Shown here: positions 27,317-36,627 of the stretch, piece after piece
How the letters are laid out: each line of letters starts with the position of its first letter
Position numbering within the stretch: the stretch's first letter is position 1
DNA from: Calothrix sp. FI2-JRJ7
Lineage (GTDB): Bacteria > Cyanobacteriota > Cyanobacteriia > Cyanobacteriales > Nostocaceae
NCBI GenBank assembly: GCA_019359675.1
Contig: JAHHGX010000069.1
Coordinates: 124,001 to 188,000 of the forward strand
DNA: 64,000 nt
Reading direction: 5' to 3'
Made by a program: the position numbers and the translations under genes
Notes under the pieces: model-generated
Seen by the model: the letters and a program-made list of their open reading frames with translations, nothing else
Database searches by the model: none
Told to the model about the DNA's origin: nothing

Positions 27317-29338
27317 ATGAAACAGAAAGTTAATTCCTTTGATGTCTTTGAAACAGCGATAGTGCGAATTTGGGCAAAGCCAACAGATTTATTTTGGGAA
27401 CTAGGCAACCAACTTAAACAGGAAGGGTTAATTCAAGTATCTCCAGAATCCTGGCAACAGATGAGAATTGACGCTGAAACAAATGCGAGAAAAGCATCAC
27501 CAAAGGGTGAGGTAACATTAGAAGAAATATACAAACAATTTCTATCTTATTTTAATTGGTCAACTGAGCAATTAAAGCAAATAATGGAAAAAGAGATTGT
27601 ACTTGAAACAGCTAGTTTGCGACCAGTGCCAAAAATTCAGCAAAAAATACAATCTCTCCAAAAGCAGAATGCTAGAATTATATATATGTCTGACATGTAT
27701 CTTCCTAAAAATGTCATTCATGATTTTTTAGTAAAAAATAATACTTGGGCAAAAGAAAGTGAGCTATATGTTTCATCTGAAATAGGAGCAAGTAAAGCAA
27801 CAGGTGAGTTGTTTCCATACTGCTTAAAGCAGGAATCTATAAAAGCCAATGACTTAATACATATTGGAGACAATCTTAACTCTGATATTAAAAAACCGAA
27901 GAAACAAGGTGTTAAGGTTGAACCGTTTACTCAAACTCACTTAAATCGCTACGAACAATTGCTTGCTGACGAACAAAGTTTGCCGCTGCGGTTTCGTTCC
28001 CTACTTGCTGGAATGAGTAGACTAACTCGCTTGCAATCGGAACAAACCGATTTTCATAAACAGGTGATTTGGGATACAACTTCTAGCGCAATCGCACCAA
28101 TTTTATTTGGTTTTGTTTATTCTTGCTTACAGTCAGCACAAAAAAGAGGGATTAAAAGGCTTTATTTTGTCGCTAGAGATGGACAAATTCTACATAAAAT
28201 TGCCCAAGTTATATGTCGAAATTGGAACTATGATATAGATTGTCGTTATTTATATGGTTCCCGTCAGGCATGGAACGCACCTGCACTTCAAGAAATTGGA
28301 GAAACCGAACTCACCTGGATTTTTAATAACACCACGTTTTTATCGATTGATACGGTTTGTGAAAGAGTAAATATCCAACCCCAGAAAATTCAAGATGTTT
28401 TAAATCGCTATGGCTTCGACAAAGCAAAGTGGAATCTTAATCTTGACAATGAAGAACGCTCACGACTCAAACGTGCTTTTGCTGAAAAAGAAGTTGTAGA
28501 TATAATCTTGGCAACAGCAACTACTTACCGTGAGAAAGCAATTGGTTACTTTCGACAAGAAGAATTAGATGATGGTTTACCTTTTGCAATAGTTGACGTT
28601 GGTTGGACTGGCAGTTCATTGCGTTCTTTTAGCAAGGTGCTACAAAGTGCCGGATTTTATCCTCAATCAGGTACTCATGGATTTTTCTTTGCTTTAGAAA
28701 AACGGCTTAAAGCTTCTGCAAAAGACCAGTTATTAGCCTACTTTTACGATGGTGAAGCACCTGTTGGTAATCGCTCGAATATTTGCAAGTACAGATGCCT
28801 ATTTGAGCTTTTTGTCTCCGCAGATCATGGAGGTACAAAAGAATATGACCGAGACGGTGACAGATACTTACCTGTTCTGCGGTACCAAAAAAACGAAGTG
28901 GCGATTAATTGGGGACTACATGTGCTTCATGATGCTGCGGTTGAATTTGCTAATCAGTTTACTTCAAATCTGACCTCCCAAGAATGTTCTGTTGATCTAT
29001 TTTTGAAGGCAACTGATATTTTGATGGAAGAATTTGTTAATAATCCTTCTATTCAAGAAGCAAAAACGTTCGGTTCTTTCCTGATGGCTGAAGACCAGGG
29101 CGAAAAAATTCTTTATGAACTGGCGCCTGCTTATACTTTGATTGACTGTATAAAACTTATAACTCGCGGTAGGCATCCACATGGAAATATTTGGTTACCC
29201 GCGTCATTAGCAAGAACCAACCCAATCTTGAGAATCTTCCTCAACTCAAAAGCCGTTAGTATGACCCACAATATTAGAGTCTTAGGAAGTCGATTAAGAC
29301 GTACTATTCTCTCAAAACAAGTCAGCGAACCTGTTTAA
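27317..29338 (+). CDS. HAD-superfamily domain fused to a conserved surface-polysaccharide-locus domain (COG5610-like)
   Basis: 673 residues. Residues 1 to about 210 form a HAD-like domain: SFDVFETAIVR, YMSDMYLP, and HIGDNLNSDI near residue 191. The usual second Asp of motif I is Glu here (DVFET instead of DVFDT), which may change or abolish hydrolase activity. Residues about 215-673 form a second domain of unknown function: RLYFVARDGQILHKIAQVIC, YLYGSRQAWNAPALQEIG, FAIVDVGWTGSSLRSFSK and LFELFVSADHGG. The second domain is repeated as a separate gene directly downstream. Related proteins often lie in capsule loci; the reaction is unknown. Confidence 0.75.
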   Translation: MKQKVNSFDVFETAIVRIWAKPTDLFWELGNQLKQEGLIQVSPESWQQMRIDAETNARKASPKGEVTLEEIYKQFLSYFNWSTEQLKQIMEKEIVLETASLRPVPKIQQKIQSLQKQNARIIYMSDMYLPKNVIHDFLVKNNTWAKESELYVSSEIGASKATGELFPYCLKQESIKANDLIHIGDNLNSDIKKPKKQGVKVEPFTQTHLNRYEQLLADEQSLPLRFRSLLAGMSRLTRLQSEQTDFHKQVIWDTTSSAIAPILFGFVYSCLQSAQKRGIKRLYFVARDGQILHKIAQVICRNWNYDIDCRYLYGSRQAWNAPALQEIGETELTWIFNNTTFLSIDTVCERVNIQPQKIQDVLNRYGFDKAKWNLNLDNEERSRLKRAFAEKEVVDIILATATTYREKAIGYFRQEELDDGLPFAIVDVGWTGSSLRSFSKVLQSAGFYPQSGTHGFFFALEKRLKASAKDQLLAYFYDGEAPVGNRSNICKYRCLFELFVSADHGGTKEYDRDGDRYLPVLRYQKNEVAINWGLHVLHDAAVEFANQFTSNLTSQECSVDLFLKATDILMEEFVNNPSIQEAKTFGSFLMAEDQGEKILYELAPAYTLIDCIKLITRGRHPHGNIWLPASLARTNPILRIFLNSKAVSMTHNIRVLGSRLRRTILSKQVSEPV

Positions 29339-29358
29339 TCAAGAAGGAATGAAGCCCC

Positions 29359-30801
29359 ATGATGCAGAAAGTTGACCAATTTAACATCAAGCCAGCAATT
29401 CAGGCAAACCGAAATCGTTATGAACAGCTAATTGCCAATAACGAAGAACTGCCATTACAGTTTCGGGAGCAACTTACAGAAGTTAGCAAACTGACTCGCT
29501 TACAATCGAAACAAACCGCCCTAGATAAGCAAGTAATTTGGGATACATCTGCTAGTGTCATTGCGCCAGTATTATTTGGTTATGTTTACTGGTGTCTAGT
29601 CGAAGCGCAAAAAAAAGGCATTAAAAGACTTTACTTTGTTGCTAGAGATGGACAAATCCTTAATAAAATCGCCCAAGTGATTTGTCGTAACTGGGGTTAT
29701 GACATTGATTGCCGCTATTTCTATGGTTCGCGGCAAGCTTGGCACGCACCTGCACTTCAAGAAATTGGTGAAGCTGAACTGCAATGGATTTTAGACGGCA
29801 CTACATTTTTATCTATAAATTCGGTTTGCGAACGGGTAAATATTAAGCCACAACAAATTCATTCTGTATTAATTCGCTACGGTTTTGCAGAATCGAAGTG
29901 GAATCAAAACCTTAACCGAGAAGAACGCAATCAGCTTCAACAAGTTTTTGTAGAAAAGGAAGTTGTAGACTTAATATTGGCGACTGCTGCAACTTATCGT
30001 GAAAAAGCAATCGCTTACTTCCGTCAAGAACAATTAGATGATGGGTTGCCCTTTGCTATTGTTGATATTGGTTGGGTCGGACGCGCGCAACGTTCATTTA
30101 GCAGTTTGCTAATAAGTGCTGGAATATACCCAGAAAATGGTGTTCAAGGTTTTTACTTTGCTTTGGAAAAGAAACGTAAGGCACTTTCAAGCGATAATTT
30201 ATCAGCGTTTTATAATATAGACAAGGCTAATCGTCAGCATATCTCACAATATAGACATGTATTTGAGCTTTTTGTAACCGCAGACCACGGCGGTACAATG
30301 AGCTATGAGCAGCATAATAACCAGTATGTTCCTGTTTTGCGCTATCCAAAAAATCAAGCAGCTATTAATTGGGGATTATACGCTCTTCAAGATGCGGTAG
30401 TTGAATTTGCAGAGCAGTTTACCACTTATATCAATCCTGAAGTTTTCTCTCCTGACTTATTCTTACCTGTTGCTGATATTTTAATTGAATCTTTTATTTA
30501 TTATCCTTCCCCTTTGGAAGCGAAAGTTTTTGGTTCATTTTTAAATGCCGATGACCAAGGTGAGAAGGTTCTGTATCCACTGGCGCCTGCTTATAATTTG
30601 GTTAGTTGTTTAAAGCTATTGTTTTTTGGCAAGCAGCCATTTAAAGGCATTTGGTTCCCTGCTTCGCTTGTTAGAAGTAATTTTCTTTATAGATTAATCC
30701 TTAACTCAAGCTTATTAAACTTTACTCATAATACAAGAGTATTTGTAGGAAGATTTAAGCAGTTAATACGAGTCAGCACTCGAAGCATTCAAGCTAGTTA
30801 A
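29359..30801 (+). CDS. tandem paralogue of the second domain, without the HAD part
   Basis: 480 residues, aligning by eye along its whole length with residues about 215-673 of the gene upstream, at roughly 55-60 percent identity. Shared blocks: RLYFVARDGQIL, YDIDCRY, YGSRQAWHAPALQEIGEAEL, YREKAIAYFRQEQLDDGLPF and VFELFVTADHGGT. The first 15 residues differ, and similarity begins at NRYEQLIA, just after the HAD domain in the neighbour. It arose by partial tandem duplication that dropped the HAD part. ATG at 29359 or 29362. Confidence 0.75.
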   Translation: MMQKVDQFNIKPAIQANRNRYEQLIANNEELPLQFREQLTEVSKLTRLQSKQTALDKQVIWDTSASVIAPVLFGYVYWCLVEAQKKGIKRLYFVARDGQILNKIAQVICRNWGYDIDCRYFYGSRQAWHAPALQEIGEAELQWILDGTTFLSINSVCERVNIKPQQIHSVLIRYGFAESKWNQNLNREERNQLQQVFVEKEVVDLILATAATYREKAIAYFRQEQLDDGLPFAIVDIGWVGRAQRSFSSLLISAGIYPENGVQGFYFALEKKRKALSSDNLSAFYNIDKANRQHISQYRHVFELFVTADHGGTMSYEQHNNQYVPVLRYPKNQAAINWGLYALQDAVVEFAEQFTTYINPEVFSPDLFLPVADILIESFIYYPSPLEAKVFGSFLNADDQGEKVLYPLAPAYNLVSCLKLLFFGKQPFKGIWFPASLVRSNFLYRLILNSSLLNFTHNTRVFVGRFKQLIRVSTRSIQAS

Positions 30802-30827
30802 TCAATGTAAGACATAAAATAAAAATT

Positions 30828-31802
30828 ATGATTAGACAAAACTCTCTGAATAAAATAATATCGAACCCTAGCACCGAGCTATTTAGAACTTGGACACAAT
30901 GGCTAAATTTTAGCGGTGCCCATACATTTATCGATAGAAGTAAAGGTTCAGATAAACTGTTGATTATCCTGGCTGGATACAAAAGCTTTCTGTATCCGCT
31001 AACTTTAGCAAGAATAGCCAAGTTTGTCCCCCAGGATATTGATGTGTGTCTTCTCTCGTCTGGGTTACATTCCCAAGAACTGGCTGAAATGGCAGCAGTA
31101 AATAATTGGTCTTACCTCTATACAAAATCTAACAAAGTTTCACTCGTCCAAAATTTGGCTATCGCCAAGCATACTCAAGCAAAATGGATATATAAGATAG
31201 ACGAAGATGTTTTTATATCTGAGAACTTTTTCGAGAAACTTCTCGAAGGTTATTTAACTGTTAAAGCTGAAGGTCTGTATGACATTGGGTTTTGCGCGCC
31301 TTTACTTAATGTCAATGGCTACTCGTATATCAAATTTCTCGAACTCATCAACGCCAAGGACGAGTACAAAGCTAAATTTGGCGAACTCAAATATTCATGT
31401 GCTAACGCCAAGGCTTCTTATGATGGTGAGGCTGCTAAATGGCTATGGAAAAAAAGTTTGCCATTTGATGAAGTCGCTCAGTACATTAGTTCTAAAGAAT
31501 TTCAATACTCAGCATCCCCGCATCGCTTTAGTATCGGCGCCATTCTGCTTGAAAGAGAGTTCTGGGAACAAATAGGTGGTTTCAGAACCCCATTCAAACA
31601 AGGTGGGCTGGGTTTAGATGAATCACAGTTATGTAAAGATTGCATACAACAGTCGAGAGTAATGATTGTTATTCATAACGTGTTTGGAGGACATTTTTCG
31701 TTCGGTCCTCAAGCTTCTGCAATGAAGGAGTATTTACCTGAAATATATTCTCAACTTTCCTTACAACCTCAACTATCCTTACAAGGAAGCACAAAATTAT
31801 GA
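30828..31802 (+). CDS. putative GT-A type glycosyltransferase
   Basis: 324 residues. A nucleotide-sugar fold is suggested by LLIILAGYKSFLYPLTLARI, LVQNLAIAKHTQAKWIYKIDEDVFISENF (DED as DxD motif) and a late acceptor block IGAILLEREFWEQIGGFRTPF with the typical GGF. The C-terminus repeats SLQPQLSLQ. The stop overlaps the glf start by four bases, so the pair is coupled; a galactofuranosyl transferase is a reasonable guess from that coupling only. Confidence 0.65.
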   Translation: MIRQNSLNKIISNPSTELFRTWTQWLNFSGAHTFIDRSKGSDKLLIILAGYKSFLYPLTLARIAKFVPQDIDVCLLSSGLHSQELAEMAAVNNWSYLYTKSNKVSLVQNLAIAKHTQAKWIYKIDEDVFISENFFEKLLEGYLTVKAEGLYDIGFCAPLLNVNGYSYIKFLELINAKDEYKAKFGELKYSCANAKASYDGEAAKWLWKKSLPFDEVAQYISSKEFQYSASPHRFSIGAILLEREFWEQIGGFRTPFKQGGLGLDESQLCKDCIQQSRVMIVIHNVFGGHFSFGPQASAMKEYLPEIYSQLSLQPQLSLQGSTKL

Positions 31803-32929
31803 AATTTGACTGGGTAATAGTCGGCGCCGGATTTTCCGGTTGTGTTTTAGCTGAACGTATCGCGTCACAGTTGGGACAGCGAGTCCTAATAATCGAGCGA
31901 CGTGACCATATTGGTGGTAATGCTTACGATTACTATAATGAACACGGTATTTTAGTACATAAATATGGTCCTCATATTTTCCACACCAAATCTAAGAAAA
32001 TATGGGATTATCTTTCTCAGTTTACTGAGTGGCGCCATTACTTTCACCATGTATTAGGAGTTATTGAGGGGAAAAAGGTTCCAATTCCCTTTAATATCAA
32101 TTCGCTGTATGCACTTTTTCCACCGCGCTATGCTGAGAGACTTGAGGAAAAGCTTTTAGAAAACTTTGGCTTTGGTGTTAAAGTGCCAATTTTAAAGTTA
32201 CGCGAAAGTGCTAACGGGGAATTAGAGTTTCTGGCAAACTATATATACGATAATGTTTTCTTGCGCTATACCACTAAACAGTGGAACTTAAAACCCGAAG
32301 AATTAGATAGAGGTGTAACCGGACGAGTTCCTGTATATATCAGTCGTGATAACCGCTATTTCCAAGACCCTTACCAAGCAATGCCAAAGCACGGTTACAC
32401 AGAAATGTTTCGTCGGATGCTGTCTCACTCTAATATCAAAGTACTGCTAAACGCCGATTATCGTGAAGTCATTAACGATATTAAATTCGACAGGATGGTA
32501 TATACGGGACCAGTTGATACCTTTTTTGACTATATGCATGGTGAGTTACCTTACCGTAGCTTGCGCTTCCACTTTGAGACATTAGACCAAGAACATTATC
32601 AAGAAGTCGGTACAGTCAACTATCCTAATGAGTACGATATTACCCGTATTACCGAACAAAAGTATCTTTCCGGACAAACTTCACCTAAGACAACTTTGGT
32701 GATGGAATATCCCCAAGCTTACATACCTGGTGTAAATGACCCTTACTACCCTATCCCACGTGAAGAGAACCGTGAGCGTTATGACCTTTATTTGAAAGAA
32801 GCTGAAAAACTTAACGGTTCTGTAATATTTGTCGGGCGCCTAGCGGAATACAAGTACTACGATATGGATCAAGCAGCATTGCGCGCTTTAAGTTTGTTTG
32901 AAAAAGAAGTAGCGCCACTAATGCAGTAA
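31799..32929 (+). CDS. glf: UDP-galactopyranose mutase
   Basis: Flavoenzyme converting UDP-galactopyranose to UDP-galactofuranose. 376 residues. FAD loop VGAGFSGCVLAERIA, RRDHIGGNAYDYYNEHGILV, HKYGPHIFHT, and the conserved VFLRYTTKQWNLKPEELDRG, RVPVYISRDNRYFQD and VMEYPQAY all fit. The C-terminal FVGRLAEYKYYDMDQAALRAL is the usual ending. Shows that galactofuranose is probably part of the glycan made here. Confidence 0.96.
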   Translation: MKFDWVIVGAGFSGCVLAERIASQLGQRVLIIERRDHIGGNAYDYYNEHGILVHKYGPHIFHTKSKKIWDYLSQFTEWRHYFHHVLGVIEGKKVPIPFNINSLYALFPPRYAERLEEKLLENFGFGVKVPILKLRESANGELEFLANYIYDNVFLRYTTKQWNLKPEELDRGVTGRVPVYISRDNRYFQDPYQAMPKHGYTEMFRRMLSHSNIKVLLNADYREVINDIKFDRMVYTGPVDTFFDYMHGELPYRSLRFHFETLDQEHYQEVGTVNYPNEYDITRITEQKYLSGQTSPKTTLVMEYPQAYIPGVNDPYYPIPREENRERYDLYLKEAEKLNGSVIFVGRLAEYKYYDMDQAALRALSLFEKEVAPLMQ

Positions 32930-32941
32930 ATAATTTATCTT

Positions 32942-33005
32942 GCCTGTCCGTAACATCTTATCCGGATACAACTATTTGAGCCATGAAGGGAGTATACGGA
33001 CAGGC
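32942..33005. repeat. 11-base inverted repeat after glf
   Basis: GCCTGTCCGTA (32942-32952) pairs with TACGGACAGGC (32995-33005). The centre contains TATCCGGATA, the same 10-mer palindrome seen at 16171 and 16192. Between genes of the same strand, so perhaps a mobile element or partial terminator. Confidence 0.65.
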
Positions 33006-33066
33006 TCAAATTATACCAATTACGTAAATAATCAGTAGCAATTTTAACATTGTATTGAGAATATAT

Positions 33067-34155
33067 ATGCATAAATTAGCGACAGATGGACTTAGACCGT
33101 TGGAGCTTTCTCCACTGCCAGAAAATCCTCTGGTCTCTATCTTAATTCCTAACTACAACTACGTTAGATATATTGGCGAAGCATTAGATAGCGTATTGCG
33201 TCAAACTTACCCACATTTTGAAGCTATTGTATGTGATGATGGTTCCAAAGATAATTCTTGTGAAGTAATTAATACTTATGTGATTAAAGACCCTCGAATT
33301 AAACTTATTAGTCAAGAAAATGGTGGAGTTGCTAAAGCTTTAAATACGGCTTATCAAGAAAGCCGAGGTGATATAGTTTGTATATTAGATGCAGATGATA
33401 TCTGGCTAGAGAATAAATTAGAAAAAGTTTTACAAGTATTTAAAAACGATTTCAATTCGGGATTTGTAATTCATAATGTAATTCAAATTGATGGACAGGG
33501 GCAAGCTCTAAAATCTAAACCAATGTTGAGAAGTCTAGCTAATGGCTGGATGGGAAACTCTGCTTTAGAAAATGGTGGGTTTGTTTATAATATACCACCA
33601 GCTTCTGCTCTTTGTCTACGTCGAGAGATAGCTGATAATATATTTCCACTAAATCCGGAATTTGTCAGGAATGCAGATAGTTTAATTTTCCGCTGTGCGC
33701 CATTTATTACAGTTATTGGTTCGGTTTCAGAACCATTAAGTAAATTTAGGCTGCATGGAGCTAATACGACAAGTTTTACAAGCTTAACAGCAGATTTTCT
33801 CAAAAAAGAACAGAATACTTTAGAACGTATACATCAAGAGCAAAAAGAGTTTCTCAGAAAAAAATATGGAGAACAAATCGCTCTGAAGCTTACCGATTTA
33901 AAGTATAGCGCTGCTGTTTGTCACGACAGATATTTATTATCTCGCTTCCAATCAACAAATAATCCAGAACGTCGAGAAATTTATCAGCGATTAATGAATC
34001 ACCCAGATTTTGCAAACTGGTCTTTAGCTCAAAAAATACTCTTTAAGTGGGGTGAATATTTGCCTGACAAAATTTTTAAGATGTTCTTTGACTTAATCTA
34101 TGGTCCTAGTAAACTCAAACAATTATTCAGATGGGTAACCAAATGGAGTAAGTAA
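33067..34155 (+). CDS. GT2 family glycosyltransferase
   Basis: GT-A fold. ATG at 33067 (362 residues) preferred to a TTG four codons earlier. Motifs: PLVSILIPNYNYVRYIGEAL, AIVCDDGSKDNS, GDIVCILDADDIWLENKLEK (metal DxD) and a later FVRNADSLIFRCAPF. C-terminal region about 250-362 is helix-rich. Sugar unknown. Confidence 0.9.
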   Translation: MHKLATDGLRPLELSPLPENPLVSILIPNYNYVRYIGEALDSVLRQTYPHFEAIVCDDGSKDNSCEVINTYVIKDPRIKLISQENGGVAKALNTAYQESRGDIVCILDADDIWLENKLEKVLQVFKNDFNSGFVIHNVIQIDGQGQALKSKPMLRSLANGWMGNSALENGGFVYNIPPASALCLRREIADNIFPLNPEFVRNADSLIFRCAPFITVIGSVSEPLSKFRLHGANTTSFTSLTADFLKKEQNTLERIHQEQKEFLRKKYGEQIALKLTDLKYSAAVCHDRYLLSRFQSTNNPERREIYQRLMNHPDFANWSLAQKILFKWGEYLPDKIFKMFFDLIYGPSKLKQLFRWVTKWSK

Positions 34156-34274
34156 TAATCTCATATTTACACTGCTATTTGAATTGTTATGGACAAAACT
34201 AATTAAACACTTTTGTGTCATCTGCAGCAAACACAACCAGCCTTACTTCAATTTTGTAGAGGAGAAAAATTACA

Positions 34275-35447
34275 ATGGCTAGTTCCAGTTTACGTGTACT
34301 CTTTGTAAGCCAAGCTTATGTAGTCGGTGTTAATCAAGGTAAACTAAATGCAATTGCAGAAACTGGCAAAGTAGAAGTTGGTTTACTTGTACCAAGTAAC
34401 TGGAAAGCACTCGAATGGAACCGTCAATTTGTAGTTGAGACACCCTATCCTAAAATTAAAGTTTACACGGCGCCTGTATTATTTCCAGGTCGTGGTGGCG
34501 CCTACGTTTTCAACCCTTTAAGAATTTGGCAAGTTGTAAACGACTTTAAACCCGATATTATCCAGGTTGAACAAGAAGTGTTTTCACTTTGTGCTTTGGA
34601 ATTTGCGGTTTGGAGCCGTTTAACTGGTAAGCCCTTAGCGCTGTTTGGCTGGGAAAATATGGATCGCACTCTACCAACACCACGTCGTTGGGTATGCAAT
34701 TTTGTTATGGATACAGTCAAATTAATGCTTCCCGGTAATTATGACGGAGCAAATTTGATGCGTAAATGGGGTTACACCGGGTTAATGGAAATTATTCCCC
34801 AAATAGGAGTTGATACTCAGTTGTTTACTCCTAAATCGAAACAGACACAAAATAAAGTCTTTAATATCGGCTTTTTGGGACGGTTGGTACCAGAAAAAGG
34901 TGTCGATACTATTTTTGCCGCAGTTCGTCATCTTCAGGATAAAGGCTTGAAATGTCAAATTACAATCTGCGGCACGGGTTATGTGGAACAAGCGCTCCGA
35001 AACGAAGCACAAAAACTGCAAATCGCTGACTCAGTTATTTGGCGTGGTGGAGTCCGACACGACCAGGCGCCTGCTGAGATTAGCAATTTTGATGTTTTAG
35101 TATTACCTTCGCGTCAGGCTCCTGCTTGGAAAGAACAGTTTGGTCACGTACTTATCGAAGCAATGGCAATGGGTGTGCCTGTCATTGGTTCATCATCAGG
35201 TGAAATACCCAATGTGATTGGATGCAGTGATTTAGTGTTTCCAGAAGATGACGCACCTGCACTAGCAGCAATTATAGAACGCATGATGCAGGAACCAAAT
35301 TGGTGGCAATCTGTAGGTTTAGGCGGCATTGCTAGAGTTCAACAGCATTACACACACGAACGAATCGCCCAAAGATCAATCGACCTTTGGGAAAAAGTAC
35401 TTGTTATTCCTAAATTTAATAAAGCTGAGGTCAAGCAATGCGTGTAG
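34275..35447 (+). CDS. GT4 family glycosyltransferase
   Basis: 390 residues, GT-B fold. Strong ribosome site (AGAGGAG). Markers: LRVLFVSQAYVVGVNQGKLN, DIIQVEQEVFSLCALEFAVW, PQIGVDTQLFTPK, donor domain IGFLGRLVPEKGVDTIFAAV, and EQFGHVLIEAMAMGVPVIGS (E-x7-E). Overlaps the next glycosyltransferase gene by 10 bases, implying coupled translation. Confidence 0.92.
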   Translation: MASSSLRVLFVSQAYVVGVNQGKLNAIAETGKVEVGLLVPSNWKALEWNRQFVVETPYPKIKVYTAPVLFPGRGGAYVFNPLRIWQVVNDFKPDIIQVEQEVFSLCALEFAVWSRLTGKPLALFGWENMDRTLPTPRRWVCNFVMDTVKLMLPGNYDGANLMRKWGYTGLMEIIPQIGVDTQLFTPKSKQTQNKVFNIGFLGRLVPEKGVDTIFAAVRHLQDKGLKCQITICGTGYVEQALRNEAQKLQIADSVIWRGGVRHDQAPAEISNFDVLVLPSRQAPAWKEQFGHVLIEAMAMGVPVIGSSSGEIPNVIGCSDLVFPEDDAPALAAIIERMMQEPNWWQSVGLGGIARVQQHYTHERIAQRSIDLWEKVLVIPKFNKAEVKQCV

Positions 35448-36559
35448 TAATCGCTAGAACAATGCAGGAATTCAGTATGAACGTTTATGCTGATGGCATT
35501 ATATCGGGTTTGAGAAGTGCGCGTCCCAACTGGGAAATTATTAATTTGGTGCCTCGTCATTTTGACCGACGTAGTCACTCGTTGAGTCTGCGAGTTCAAA
35601 AATATTACGAACGATTTTGGGCTTTTCCGCGTCTTGTTAAGCAGCAAAAAGCTGACATATTTCACATTATTGACCCAAGCGAAGCGCATATTGTTTATTG
35701 GTTAAACAAAAAATCTCAACCTACTGTTGTTACCTGCCACGATTTAGTTAATTTTTACTATAAGAACAATCTTGAAGGTTCAGTGCAGTTACCATTTGTT
35801 AGCAAAGCAGCTTGGTTACATGCTGTGAAAGGTATGCGTCATGCTAACCATATTGTTTCAGTTTCATCGACTACAGCAAAAGATACAACTGAACTATTAG
35901 ATATCCTACCACAGAAAATTTCTGTCACTCCTAACGCCGTTGACTCTACATTTCAGCAGTTATCAAAATCTGAAATAACGTTACTGCGACAAAAATACAA
36001 TATTCCTGCAAATAAAACTTGCCTGTTAAATGTTGGTTCAAACCACCCACGTAAAAATATTGATAAAATTCTTCAGGCTGTATCTCATTTAGTCGAGAAA
36101 AATGTGCCTATTCACTTTTTAAAATGTGGTTCTGATTTTACAGACGAGCAGAAAAAGTATATTCAGGAATTTGGATTGGCTAATACTATTAGTTATATAG
36201 GGAAACCAGAAAAAGAAAGTTTAGTTGAAATATATAACGCTGCTGACATTCTGATCGCCCCTTCTTTACATGAGGGCTTTGGAATAACTATCTTAGAAGC
36301 TATGGCTTGCGGTACACCAGTCATTTCTTCTAATACATCTGCTCTACCAGAAGTTGCCGGAAATGCAGGAGTGTTAGTTAACCCACAAGACAGTCAAGCA
36401 ATAGCGGATGCTGTATGTCAGATACAAGCGAACCCAAATTATTATCAAGAATTAGTTGAAAAAGGAATTGAAAGAGCAAAATTATTTACTTGGGAGAAGA
36501 CAGGACAGCAGCTCGCTGAGATTTATGAAGATGTATTAAGTAAACAGAATATAAAGTAA
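35438..36559 (+). CDS. GT4 family glycosyltransferase
   Basis: 373 residues. Markers: IFHIIDPSEAHIVYWL, VVTCHDLVNFYY, VSVSSTTAKDTTELL, ISVTPNAVDSTFQQL, LLNVGSNHPRKNIDKILQAV, and SLHEGFGITILEAMACGTPV with the E-x7-E donor-binding pair. Start codon lies inside the preceding gene. Donor and linkage unknown. Confidence 0.93.
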   Translation: MRVVIARTMQEFSMNVYADGIISGLRSARPNWEIINLVPRHFDRRSHSLSLRVQKYYERFWAFPRLVKQQKADIFHIIDPSEAHIVYWLNKKSQPTVVTCHDLVNFYYKNNLEGSVQLPFVSKAAWLHAVKGMRHANHIVSVSSTTAKDTTELLDILPQKISVTPNAVDSTFQQLSKSEITLLRQKYNIPANKTCLLNVGSNHPRKNIDKILQAVSHLVEKNVPIHFLKCGSDFTDEQKKYIQEFGLANTISYIGKPEKESLVEIYNAADILIAPSLHEGFGITILEAMACGTPVISSNTSALPEVAGNAGVLVNPQDSQAIADAVCQIQANPNYYQELVEKGIERAKLFTWEKTGQQLAEIYEDVLSKQNIK

Positions 36560-36627
36560 TCGCGAATGAATTACTTTTATCGCATTCACTATAAGTCAAT
36601 TTTAATTAGTAAATCCTAACATCTATT

